NCBI RefSeq assembly: GCF_937468385.1
Contig: NZ_CALBWS010000035.1
Span: 1 to 59,643 of the forward strand
Length of the DNA stretch: 59,643 nucleotides
Origin: Neobacillus rhizosphaerae
GTDB lineage: Bacteria; Bacillota; Bacilli; Bacillales; Cytobacillaceae
Direction: 5' to 3'
Below, piece by piece: positions 25,407 to 33,113 of the stretch. Under the pieces are notes generated by a model, which worked only from the letters and a program-made list of their open reading frames with translations, was not told where the DNA came from and did no database searches. Numbering within the stretch: position 1 is the first letter of the stretch; each line of letters opens with the position of its first letter. Both the position numbers and the translations under genes were made by a program.

Positions 25407-26147
25407 ATGAGAATTGTAGAAATCTTGATTATGGTTGCTTTAATTCTTCCAGGAATTATCCTAATGGTGTTTAGCGAGAAGAAACTAATCAATGATTTTC
25501 TGCCAGACGAAAAAATCCGACCATTTTGGGTACGGATGTTGAACCATTTCATCATGGCTGTTCCATTTGCGGTTTTAGGAGTCTTTTTCTATAGCAAAGC
25601 TGGTTTTACAAAGCCTTCTTTCGCTGGGATCAACGAAACAAGTCTTTTGCTTGGTTTGGTTTGCGCCCTCGTTCATGTTGCCTATTACTATGGTTATTTT
25701 ATTAAAAAGGTAGATAAGGAAACAATCGTAAAAGTGGAACATTCGAGGAAACAACTCGGTATCTTTACTCGTCTATTTTATGGAGGGATTGTGGAGGAAG
25801 TGGTATTCCGCTTTGGATTAATGAGTTTTATCGTTTGGCTAGGGAACCATGTTATCGATAACCAACTCATTGCATTGGGGATTGGAAACCTCGTTGCTGC
25901 TATCCTTTTCGCTCTTGTTCACTTACCGGCAATTTACCAAATGAAAGTAAAAATCACAAAAACGCTCCTAATCTATTCGAATAGTATGAATATTATGGTA
26001 GGATTATTCTGTGGCTGGTTATATTGGAGTGAGGGGTTAGCGGCCGCCATCCTTTGCCATATATTGTTCCACCTTGTATGGCATTTCTTTGAAAAAATGA
26101 ATAAAGTGGCGGAATCCCCTAATGTCTTTAACGTGAAGGGTGAATAA
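25407..26147 (+). CDS. CPBP family intramembrane metalloprotease, 246 aa
   Basis: A polytopic membrane protein of the CAAX-prenyl-protease-2/bacteriocin-processing (CPBP, Abi) family. The three catalytic motifs are present: EEVVFR (EExxxR), FALVH and HILFH. Members cleave membrane peptides, process bacteriocins or confer self-immunity. No bacteriocin gene is recognisable here. It follows the MerR gene by 18 bp with AAAGGAGG, so it is likely part of the same regulon. Confidence 0.88.
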   Translation: MRIVEILIMVALILPGIILMVFSEKKLINDFLPDEKIRPFWVRMLNHFIMAVPFAVLGVFFYSKAGFTKPSFAGINETSLLLGLVCALVHVAYYYGYFIKKVDKETIVKVEHSRKQLGIFTRLFYGGIVEEVVFRFGLMSFIVWLGNHVIDNQLIALGIGNLVAAILFALVHLPAIYQMKVKITKTLLIYSNSMNIMVGLFCGWLYWSEGLAAAILCHILFHLVWHFFEKMNKVAESPNVFNVKGE

Positions 26148-26176
26148 TGCTGCAAGATTAGAAGGGAGAGAATGAA

Positions 26177-26701
26177 ATGTTTCAACGTCCACAAACAAGT
26201 GAGTACCCCGAATACTATGTGCCCTATGTTAATCTGGTTCCTGAAGGTGACCTATTATCGGTTTTGAATGAAAATCTAGCAGAGACTGTTGCACTATTTG
26301 AAGGAATATCGGTAGGTGACGGTGATTTCCGTTATGCCCCTGGTAAATGGAGCATCAAAGAAGTGCTTGGCCATATGGCAGATACTGAAAGAATCATGAG
26401 TTACCGCCTGCTGAGAATTGGCCGTGGTGACCAAACCCCTTTGGCTGGATTTAACGAGAACGATTATATTGCAGAAGCCGAGTTCAATAACCTTTCGATC
26501 AAAAACATCCTCGATGACTTTGCAGCTGTACGAAATGCCACCATTACGTTAATTCAGAATATGTCGGAAAAGGCTTGGGCAAAAGTAGGTTTCGCCAATA
26601 ATACGGAGGTCACCCCCCGTGCCATCGCCTACATTATCGCAGGACATGCCATCCATCATCTTAATATTTTAAATGAAAGATACCTTTCTGCGTTGAAATA
26701 A
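26177..26701 (+). CDS. DinB family putative metal-dependent hydrolase, 174 aa
   Basis: A four-helix-bundle DinB/YfiT-like protein. The metal histidines are in KEVLGHMADTERI and IIAGHAIHHLNIL, and the start of the fold is KWSIKEVLGHM. Relatives include bacillithiol-S-transferase BstA-type enzymes, but the exact activity is not known. Third gene of the MerR-CPBP-DinB run (29-bp gap, GGGAG). Confidence 0.85.
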   Translation: MFQRPQTSEYPEYYVPYVNLVPEGDLLSVLNENLAETVALFEGISVGDGDFRYAPGKWSIKEVLGHMADTERIMSYRLLRIGRGDQTPLAGFNENDYIAEAEFNNLSIKNILDDFAAVRNATITLIQNMSEKAWAKVGFANNTEVTPRAIAYIIAGHAIHHLNILNERYLSALK

Positions 26702-26895
26702 ACCGTGTTTTCATTGTAAAAATAGTGTAAAGCAACAAACTTTATATTGCAAACGTACGTTCTTGGTTTTATAATCATATTATGGGTAATAATAGGATCT
26801 AGGCCTTTCCATTGAAAATGACGATTGAAAGTCTGGTTTTCTGAAGGTTAACCATAACAGGAAAAATACCTAATAAATCAAGGAGATGATTATTC

Positions 26896-27330
26896 ATGAC
26901 ATTACGATTAATTCCCTATTTAGTGATGAATGGAAATGCAAAAGAAGCGATTCAATTTTACGAAAATGCATTGGATGCACAGGTTCTTTTTTCTCAATCT
27001 TTCGGGGAAATGCCGGAAAATCCTGAATTTCCTCTTCCATCGGAAGCAAAGGACCTAGTAAGCCATGCGACATTAAAAGTGGGTGAAACAGAGCTTATGT
27101 TTTCTGATACGTTTCCTGGTCAACCTCATCAAAGCGGAAATCAAGTTACCATATGTATTTCAACGGACGATGCTGAAAAGTCTCATAAATTTTTTGATGC
27201 CTTAAAGGAAGGCGGTAAAGTCGACATGCCGCTACAAGAAACCTTCTTTAGCCCTGCTTATGGTAGTGTAACAGACAAGTTCGGGATTACCTTCCAAATT
27301 TTCACGGAAGGGCAACAAATGAATTTATAA
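26896..27330 (+). CDS. PhnB/VOC family protein, 144 aa
   Basis: A PhnB-like VOC protein. It has the typical opening LIPYLVMNGNAKEAIQFYEN, the SHATLKVGETELMFSD middle and the closing SPAYGSVTDKFGITFQIFTE. Many members are of unknown substrate. AAGGAG precedes the ATG. Monocistronic with its own terminator. Confidence 0.88.
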   Translation: MTLRLIPYLVMNGNAKEAIQFYENALDAQVLFSQSFGEMPENPEFPLPSEAKDLVSHATLKVGETELMFSDTFPGQPHQSGNQVTICISTDDAEKSHKFFDALKEGGKVDMPLQETFFSPAYGSVTDKFGITFQIFTEGQQMNL

Positions 27331-27365
27331 TTGGGACGCATATTGTTAATATAAAAAAATATGAT

Positions 27366-27413
27366 AGAACGGCTCTGTTCTTATGGTTTGCAGCAGTGCC
27401 GTTCTTCGTTTTT
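27366..27413 (+). terminator. Intrinsic terminator after the PhnB-like gene
   Basis: AGAACGGCTCTG pairs with CAGCAGTGCCGTTCT (small bulge), then TCGTTTTTCC. Confidence 0.78.
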
Positions 27414-27441
27414 CCTTAATTAGTTACAGAAAAAAACTTCA

Positions 27442-28320
27442 TTACAAGTGATAGTTAGAGATAAATTTTAGAAATTCTTTTTGTTTGGAATGGTCGTACT
27501 TCATAATGGCATATGTATTAGCTTCAGGTAAATTGATAGACTCACAATTTATCTCTAACAATCTGCCTTCTAATAATTCTCTTCTTACCGTTGACGTTGG
27601 TAAGAAGGATACTCCCAACCCCTCAACAATAAACCTTTTCGTAATATGGACTTGAGATACTTTCATCATCCTCACACTTGGATATTTACTTTTTACCAGC
27701 CTACAAAGAAGATCCCAATAACCAGGATGGTTGTGGGTTAATAGATAATTAGTTGTTAACACTTCTTCTTCGTCTAATGGGGGTGCTGATTCAGCATCTC
27801 TCCCATCATGCGGAGCTACCAAAATGACTCTATCATTATATAAAAGCTCACAAATCAAACTTGGATAACTACTGTTTAAGCACGACAGCCCCAAATCTAT
27901 TTCTTCCCTTAAAACTGCCTGTTCAATATCAACTGATTCAATAATTTTGATTGAAATTTCTACTTCCGGATACTGATTTGTATAGCTTTTTAATACGTAG
28001 GGTAAGATGGTATCTGCGATTAGAGGTGAAATGCCTAGTGACAATTTCCTCGTGTATCCTTGACTAAAGGAAGATAAATCCTCTAGACCACGTTGATAAA
28101 CCTCTAGTAATCTCTTTGCATGAACTAAATATCTTTTCCCCTCTTCTGTCAATTTTATTTTTTTCCCTACTCGATTAAACAATGGGGTACCCAGCTCTTT
28201 TTCTAGCTGTTTTATATGGACCGTTACGGAAGGCTGTGAAATATATAAAAGTTCGGCAGTTCTTCTAAAATTTCCGCAATCTGCAGCAGTAATAAATGTG
28301 TTTAACCACTGAAATTCCAT
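27442..28320 (-). CDS. citR: LysR family regulator, CitR-like, 292 aa
   Basis: A LysR-type regulator with HTH EFQWLNTFITAADCGNFRRTAELLYISQPSVTVHI and a PBP-type effector domain. It is divergent from a citrate synthase I gene, exactly the citR-citA layout of B. subtilis, where CitR represses citA. I chose ATG at 28320, which has AAGGAGG seven bases upstream; the longer frame adds ten residues with no such site. Confidence 0.85.
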   Translation of the reverse strand: MEFQWLNTFITAADCGNFRRTAELLYISQPSVTVHIKQLEKELGTPLFNRVGKKIKLTEEGKRYLVHAKRLLEVYQRGLEDLSSFSQGYTRKLSLGISPLIADTILPYVLKSYTNQYPEVEISIKIIESVDIEQAVLREEIDLGLSCLNSSYPSLICELLYNDRVILVAPHDGRDAESAPPLDEEEVLTTNYLLTHNHPGYWDLLCRLVKSKYPSVRMMKVSQVHITKRFIVEGLGVSFLPTSTVRRELLEGRLLEINCESINLPEANTYAIMKYDHSKQKEFLKFISNYHL

Positions 28321-28338
28321 GTTTTCCTCCTTATTAAA

Positions 28339-28366
28339 AATATTAATCAATCACTTTAATAATATT
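28339..28366. promoter_or_regulatory. Imperfect inverted repeat between citR and citA
   Basis: AATATTAATC and the reverse-oriented TTTAATAATATT frame a short centre between the divergent genes, in the place expected for a CitR site. Very AT-rich, so chance symmetry is possible. Confidence 0.4.
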
Positions 28367-28427
28367 CAATTTTCTTAATTGTGTTTATTTTATAAAATAA
28401 CAGTAAATAAGGAAAGGAGTAATATTA

Positions 28428-29516
28428 ATGATCCAAAAAGGTTTGAAAGGAATTGTTGCAGCGGAAACATTAATCAGTCATATAGATGGGGATAATGGAA
28501 AGTTATTTTATCGGGGGTATGAAATTAGGGAGATTACGAAAAGATTTTCTTTTGAAGAAGCCGCCTATCTTCTTTGGTATGGTAACTTCCCGGATGCTGA
28601 ACAGTTAAGTGCGCTGAAAGACGAGTTAAAATGTAATCGTGATCTGCCCGAATATGTAAAGGTAATAATCGACCAACTTCCGCCGGGCATGGATTTAATG
28701 AGTGTTATTAGAACCGCCATTTCTGCAGAAAGCGGTAATTCCAATTATGGTTGGAAGCCTAGTGTCTCACAGGCAATCCGGTTAACCGCCTTGGTACCTA
28801 CGATTATTGCCTATCGAAAAAGACAGTTAGCAGGGAAAAAGTTCGTTCCACACTGGAATGATTTAGACCATGTTGAAAATTACTTGTATATGCTAAGTGG
28901 AAGGATGCCTAACGCTGCCCATGTTGAAGCACTCGAAACGTATATAATTCTAACCCTTGAACATGGAATGAACGCCTCTACCTTTTCAGCAAGGGTTACA
29001 GCATCTACTGAGTCAGATATAGTTTCCGCTATCACCTCTGCAATCGGTACAATGAAAGGTCCACTTCATGGCGGCGCTCCCTCAGGCGTCATCGAGCTTC
29101 TTAATGAGATTGCCTTGGTCGGAGATGCAGAAAAAGTTTTAAGAGATAAGGTAACAAACGGAGAAAAATTAATGGGTTTTGGGCACAGAGTCTATAAAAC
29201 TCACGACCCTAGAGCCATTTCTTTGAAGGCAAAGCTAATGGAGTTGGTTGGTGAGGATGAATGGCTTGACCTAGCCATGGATGTAGAAAGCACGGCTGTG
29301 AAGGTATTAGAAGAACTGAAACCTGGCCGAGCGCTTTATACAAACGTAGAATTTTATGCCGCTGCCATCATGAAAGCCATCAACATGGATGCAGAACTAT
29401 TCACCCCAACCTTTACCGCAAGCAGAATCGTCGGATGGACAGCACATGTCCTAGAACAGGCCGAAAACAATACCATCTACAGACCTCAAGCAAAATATAA
29501 TGGATCATTCAAATAA
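28428..29516 (+). CDS. citA: Citrate synthase I, 362 aa
   Basis: A citrate synthase/methylcitrate synthase family enzyme condensing oxaloacetate with acetyl-CoA (or propionyl-CoA). The two active-site histidines lie in LEHGMNAS and MGFGHRVYKTHDPR; the acidic catalytic segment reads NVEFYAAAIM, with Glu where most type I enzymes have NVDFYS. I recall the same NVEFYAAA phrase in B. subtilis CitA. Its 5' neighbour is citR, divergently oriented. A methylcitrate role cannot be excluded from sequence. GGAAAGGAG precedes the ATG. Confidence 0.9.
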   Translation: MIQKGLKGIVAAETLISHIDGDNGKLFYRGYEIREITKRFSFEEAAYLLWYGNFPDAEQLSALKDELKCNRDLPEYVKVIIDQLPPGMDLMSVIRTAISAESGNSNYGWKPSVSQAIRLTALVPTIIAYRKRQLAGKKFVPHWNDLDHVENYLYMLSGRMPNAAHVEALETYIILTLEHGMNASTFSARVTASTESDIVSAITSAIGTMKGPLHGGAPSGVIELLNEIALVGDAEKVLRDKVTNGEKLMGFGHRVYKTHDPRAISLKAKLMELVGEDEWLDLAMDVESTAVKVLEELKPGRALYTNVEFYAAAIMKAINMDAELFTPTFTASRIVGWTAHVLEQAENNTIYRPQAKYNGSFK

Positions 29517-29545
29517 ATGGTGTTTATAGTGTAAATAGGGTTTAT

Positions 29546-29558
29546 GGTGTCAGGCACC
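29546..29558. repeat. Dispersed 13-mer GGTGTCAGGCACC, copy 1
   Basis: Intergenic copy after citA. It is followed at once by a perfect hairpin (GTGGACAAAA at 29563 with TTTTGTCCAC ending 29587). Confidence 0.6.
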
Positions 29559-29589
29559 ACCCGTGGACAAAACACGATTTTGTCCACTC

Positions 29590-29643
29590 CAAAAAGACAG
29601 TCTCTTAATGTGAATAAAACACGTTGAGAAACTGTCTTTTTTC
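29590..29643. terminator. Terminator between citA and the exonuclease gene
   Basis: AAAAAGACAGT at 29591 pairs with ACTGTCTTTTTT at 29631 across a loop of about 29 bases; A-run and T-run flank it, so it can act in both directions. Confidence 0.75.
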
Positions 29644-29687
29644 TTTATTCTAGATTAGATGATTTGAAACAAATCTAATGTTTATTT

Positions 29688-30305
29688 TTAACCCATTCTT
29701 GTTCGTGAGCTGGCTGGCTGATATTTTCTCATCGGCCCTTTTTCAAGGACCTCTTGAAGATAGGGAATGCCATTTGGATTCGTTTTCTTGAGAAGTTCCA
29801 TTAGGTATGTAATGTCATCCATTGCTCTATGTGTTTGATAATTTGTGATATTATGTGCTTGCAATAGGGTTAGGAGTTTGCCATTTGGGAAGCCATAGTT
29901 TTTCCAAGGGATATTTCTCATCGTGCAATACCACTTCAAATCGTTGACTTCCGGATACATGTGATAAAGAAAGCTGCGGTCAAACGAAGCATTATGAGCA
30001 AAAACAGAATCAGCACGATGAAAATACGTATTTATTTTTCCATCATAAAAGCTTTTCCCTTTTACTAGCTCATAGGGGATTCCGTGTATTTGAAAGGCTC
30101 GGTCATAATTCCTCCTTGCTGAATTTGAAAGCGGCTCTCTTAAAAAGGAGTCTTCCTCAATAATATCAGTGATTTCGCCGGTATCTGTTCGATAGGAAAA
30201 GAGTTTCAAGGCTAGTTCTATTACTTCATCTGTGGTGGGGCCTAACCCTGTTGTCTCGACATCCAATAACAAACCAAATTTTTCAGACTTCCGCACAGTA
30301 ATCAT
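29688..30305 (-). CDS. DEDDh 3'-5' exonuclease domain protein, 205 aa
   Basis: A DnaQ-like exonuclease with all motifs: DVETTGL (ExoI), HNASFDRSF (ExoII) and HRAMDDI (ExoIII, DEDDh His). It is a stand-alone proofreading-type or RNase T-type nuclease of unknown target. The C-terminal 20 residues are basic (KYQPASSRTRMG). AAGGG abuts the ATG; a GTG at codon 4 has better spacing and could be the real start. Confidence 0.88.
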   Translation of the reverse strand: MITVRKSEKFGLLLDVETTGLGPTTDEVIELALKLFSYRTDTGEITDIIEEDSFLREPLSNSARRNYDRAFQIHGIPYELVKGKSFYDGKINTYFHRADSVFAHNASFDRSFLYHMYPEVNDLKWYCTMRNIPWKNYGFPNGKLLTLLQAHNITNYQTHRAMDDITYLMELLKKTNPNGIPYLQEVLEKGPMRKYQPASSRTRMG

Positions 30306-30388
30306 CCCTTAATTCTTAAGTTTTCCCTATTATAACAAAGCTTGCCTAACTATTACATCTCCAAAATGTCCCTCTCCTATGTGTATGT

Positions 30389-30419
30389 CAAAAAAGAAGA
30401 CCATTTTCAGTCTTCTTTC
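30389..30419 (-). terminator. Terminator of the MBL-TetR transcript
   Basis: On the minus strand AAAGAAGAC pairs with GTCTTCTTT around an 8-base loop, followed by TTTTT. The 52-bp repeat array lies between the TetR stop and this terminator, so it is probably in the 3' untranslated region. Confidence 0.82.
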
Positions 30420-30426
30420 ATTGTTT

Positions 30427-30860
30427 CGGTCTCCAATAACTCTTGTTAGAGACCGCTCTGTCACTCTTTTCGCGGTTTCGGTCGCCAATACACCTTATTG
30501 GCTACCACTCTGTCTCTTTTTTCACGGTTTCGGTCACTAATACACCTTATTGGCTACCGTTCCGTCTCTTTTTTCATGTTTGCGGTCACCAATACACCTT
30601 ATTGGCTACCACCCTGTCTTTTTTTTCTCGGTTTCGGTCACCAATACACCTTATTGGCTACCACCCTGTCTCTTTTTTCATGTTTGCGGTCACCAATACA
30701 CCTTATTGGCTACCACCCTGTCTCTTTTTTCATGTTTGCGGTCACCAATACCCCTTATTGGCTACCGTTCCGTCTCTTCTTTCACGGTTGCGGTCGCCAA
30801 TAACCTTTATTAACTACCGTTTCTCTTTTTAAACTCCGGTTTCGGTCGTCAAGAGGGCTC
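30427..30860 (-). repeat. Tandem array of 52-bp hairpin repeats, eight units plus a partial ninth
   Basis: CGGTC starts recur at 30427, 30479, 30531, 30583, 30635, 30687, 30739, 30791 and 30843, exactly 52 bp apart. Core units hold CCAATA-N5-TATTGG flanked by GGT/ACC, a hairpin. Divergent unit 1 keeps a hairpin with different bases (GGTCTC with GAGACC). On the minus strand a G-U or G-C pair adds to the stem. The ninth partial unit overlaps the last codons of the TetR gene. Open frames across the array are by-products of the repeat (52 is not a multiple of 3). Confidence 0.92.
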
Positions 30861-31443
30861 CCTCATTGAAATTTTGTTGTTCACCAATCCCTGCTAGAAA
30901 TGCCTTCATAATAATCATCAAGCTCTCATCCAAATCCAATGAAAGCTTGAATCCGCCTTTTTGCTCTAGAGCAGAAAAACCATGTAAAATACTACGTAAT
31001 CCCCTTACGGCATGTAGAGCATAGTCCCCTTCCAAATGATAGGCCTGTAACACCCGAATGGAAAGGTCAACGACCCTTGCTCCAGCTAGCTGGAACTCCT
31101 CATCTTCTGGGTCTGGTGCCATCAAGGCCGCTTCATAAACCCCAGGATTCATACGGGCGAAATTGACATATGCCTGACTAATTGCAAGTACGGCTTCGGT
31201 GCCTGACACCCCGATTGCTGCATTAGCCATAGCCTCATAAATCTTTTCAATCCCGTATATCGCCAACTTTTTCCTTAATCCAGGCAATCCATCAAAATGG
31301 TTATAAAGTGAGGGAGGGCGGATGCCTAATTTCTTTGCAAGGTTTGCCAGTGTAACCTCCTGCATGCCCTGTTTGTTAGCAATTTCCCCTGCTGATTCAA
31401 GTATCGTCGTTAAATCGAGTCCAATTTTTGGTCTTGGTGACAT
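30829..31443 (-). CDS. TetR/AcrR family regulator (WHG-domain type), 204 aa
   Basis: An N-terminal TetR HTH (VTLANLAKKLGIRPPSLYNHF, residues 30-50) and a ligand-binding region of the WHG/TetR_C_33 kind. It follows an MBL-fold gene by 15 bp and is the second gene of that operon. Twin palindromes before the operon are the probable operators. Two oddities: the C-terminal TTETGV is encoded by the edge of the 52-bp repeat array, and the dispersed 13-mer GGTGTCAGGCACC is in frame as GVSGT in the middle. Confidence 0.88.
   Translation of the reverse strand: MSPRPKIGLDLTTILESAGEIANKQGMQEVTLANLAKKLGIRPPSLYNHFDGLPGLRKKLAIYGIEKIYEAMANAAIGVSGTEAVLAISQAYVNFARMNPGVYEAALMAPDPEDEEFQLAGARVVDLSIRVLQAYHLEGDYALHAVRGLRSILHGFSALEQKGGFKLSLDLDESLMIIMKAFLAGIGEQQNFNEGALLTTETGV
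31198..31210. repeat. Dispersed 13-mer GGTGCCTGACACC inside the TetR gene
   Basis: Exact copy within the coding sequence, encoding part of GVSGTEAV on the minus strand. Confidence 0.6.
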
Positions 31444-31458
31444 AATAATAACTACTCC

Positions 31459-32166
31459 TTATCCTATTTTCCGTTCTAAATTTTTAATCGCCTGCTCCAT
31501 CGCATTAACAGGATTCTCCATCATTTCTCCGTGGCCAACCGCAAGAAGCTTTGGTTCGTAACCCAATAATTTTTTTGCACTCCCCAACGCTGTTTTCTTA
31601 CTCCACGTTCCGAATGATGGAAATGGGAACAAGGGCTTTATATCACCTGCCACCGCGATGCCTCCTCTAGTTTGGAAGGCATCACCCGCAATCAATGACT
31701 TTGTACGCAAATCTAAAAACGACATGGAGCCTGGCGTATGACCTGGAGTCTCGATTGCGGTTAAAGAACCAATCAAGTCGCCTTCCTTCAATAATACATT
31801 CGCTCTTGTTTTTAAATTCTTTGGCACTCCACCTTTAATAGGTGTTTGTTCTTCATGTAGATCAAGGGAACGGTCATTATTCATTAATCTGTGATCTCGA
31901 ACTGAAATATAAACCGGTACCTCTGGTAACCATTCCTTTAACGAATCTAACGCACCGACATGATCCTCATGAGCATGGGTTAAAATAATTTTTGTAATCG
32001 GCTTCCCAATAGATTCAGCAGCCTTCAATATCCCTTTCGTACAAAAGCCAAGTGCCGCATCAATCAAGGTTACTCCATCCTCTTCCTCGACCAAATAGCA
32101 ATTGACCGGAAAAACACTCGCCATAAAAGTCACTTGATACAAGAACCCATTTTTGATCATTCTCAT
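31459..32166 (-). CDS. MBL-fold metallohydrolase, about 235 aa
   Basis: A metallo-beta-lactamase-fold hydrolase with the metal motifs HAHEDHVG, PGHTPGS, GDAF and GHGE. The substrate is not predictable; relatives include lactonases, thioesterase-like and glyoxalase II-like enzymes. I chose ATG at 32166, eight bases after AAAGGAG; the first in-frame ATG abuts the ribosome binding site. It is cotranscribed with the TetR gene and preceded by the twin operators. Confidence 0.9.
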   Translation of the reverse strand: MRMIKNGFLYQVTFMASVFPVNCYLVEEEDGVTLIDAALGFCTKGILKAAESIGKPITKIILTHAHEDHVGALDSLKEWLPEVPVYISVRDHRLMNNDRSLDLHEEQTPIKGGVPKNLKTRANVLLKEGDLIGSLTAIETPGHTPGSMSFLDLRTKSLIAGDAFQTRGGIAVAGDIKPLFPFPSFGTWSKKTALGSAKKLLGYEPKLLAVGHGEMMENPVNAMEQAIKNLERKIG

Positions 32167-32183
32167 TATTATCATCTCCTTTT

Positions 32184-32224
32184 AACTAATATCGTTAGTT
32201 TTATTTTAACTAATGATATTAGTT
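32184..32224. promoter_or_regulatory. Twin TetR-type operators before the MBL-TetR operon
   Basis: AACTAATATCGTTAGTT (32184-32200) and AACTAATGATATTAGTT (32208-32224), each AACTAAT-N3-RTTAGTT, are 24 bp apart. The second extends to a perfect 10-bp inverted repeat. Location before an operon that encodes a TetR protein supports autoregulation. Confidence 0.78.
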
Positions 32225-32429
32225 AAATCAACATTTTTCTTTCCATCTTTTACTGTTTTTTATTAAAAACCGAATTCAAAGGTTTTCACTGGCGGCATGT
32301 AACAAATTGTTCAAAACATTTTTACAGATATGTGAACTACCGAACAAACTATCCTCAATTCAAAATAAATTTGTTATATTAACAATGTACTTAATATATA
32401 AATCTTATTTACTAAAAGGAGTGTTTCAC

Positions 32430-32942
32430 ATGGTTGTCAATTGGTTAAGAGAAAATAAAGTTGCTGCTGGAATTTTAACAGTTCTTCGCTTATATCTTGG
32501 TTATTCTTGGTTAACTGCAGGATGGGGTAAGCTTACAAGTGGTGGTTTTGATGCTTCTGGATATTTAAAGGCAGTAATTGCTAATCCAGTAAAGGGTCCA
32601 GATGGTGGTGTAGTATACGGCTGGTATGTTGAATTCCTAAAAGGTTTTGCATTACCAAACGTTGACATTTTCAACACAATCGTTCCTGTTGGAGAATTTT
32701 TAATCGGATTAGGACTAATTCTTGGCTGCTTAACAACAGCAGCAATGTTCTTCGGACTTGTTATGAACTATGCATTCTTCTTAGCTGGAACAGTATCTCA
32801 CATTCCAACAGACCTATTTATCGGAGCCATTATTCTTTTCGCAGGCTATAACGCAGGTCGCATTGGTCTCGACCGCTGGGTGATTCCATTCATCCGCACC
32901 ACCGTATTTAAAGGTTACAAACCAGTGAAACAAAACGGTTAG
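32430..32942 (+). CDS. DoxX family membrane protein (copy 2), 170 aa
   Basis: Paralogue of the protein at 11122-11637, sharing NPVKGPDG, YGWYVEFLK and GCLTTAAMFFGLVMN, with four membrane segments. I chose ATG at 32430 with AAAAGGAG upstream; the longer frame adds 41 unrelated residues and has no ribosome binding site. The upstream region lacks the inverted repeat of copy 1, so the two are probably regulated differently. Confidence 0.87.
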   Translation: MVVNWLRENKVAAGILTVLRLYLGYSWLTAGWGKLTSGGFDASGYLKAVIANPVKGPDGGVVYGWYVEFLKGFALPNVDIFNTIVPVGEFLIGLGLILGCLTTAAMFFGLVMNYAFFLAGTVSHIPTDLFIGAIILFAGYNAGRIGLDRWVIPFIRTTVFKGYKPVKQNG

Positions 32943-32956
32943 TCAATAACTAAAAG

Positions 32957-32992
32957 CGCCTCCTTCTCCTTCCCGAGAAGGAGGTTTTTTTT
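32957..32992 (+). terminator. Intrinsic terminator after DoxX copy 2
   Basis: CCTCCTTCTC pairs with GAGAAGGAGG around CTTCCC, followed by eight T. Confidence 0.93.
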
Positions 32993-33033
32993 CTACTAAA
33001 CCTGCCTTTTTATTGTAAATAAATAAACAATTA

Positions 33034-33061
33034 TTGAATTTTTAGACACATCCTGTATAAT
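33034..33061 (+). promoter_or_regulatory. Sigma-A promoter of potABCD
   Basis: TTGAAT, 16-bp spacer, TATAAT; about 45 bp of leader before potA. Confidence 0.7.
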
Positions 33062-33113
33062 TGTTCCCGAATCAACAAAGAGAAAAATAATTTTTTATAC
33101 GGGGGTGGCTGCC

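Noticed and set aside
30443..30832. Three long plus-strand reading frames with repeated HLIGYH / YWLP phrases
   Set aside because: They are by-products of the 52-bp repeat (three periods are 156 bp, a multiple of 3); no ribosome binding site, no known domain, and the same text appears in all three frames.
30427..30860. CRISPR array
   Set aside because: The whole 52-bp unit repeats with no unique spacers, and no cas gene is nearby.
30427..30860. T-box leader, because the minus strand reads CAGGGTGGTAGCC
   Set aside because: Lacks the specifier loop and the conserved ACCGCG of the antiterminator, and recurs in every unit as part of the repeat hairpin.
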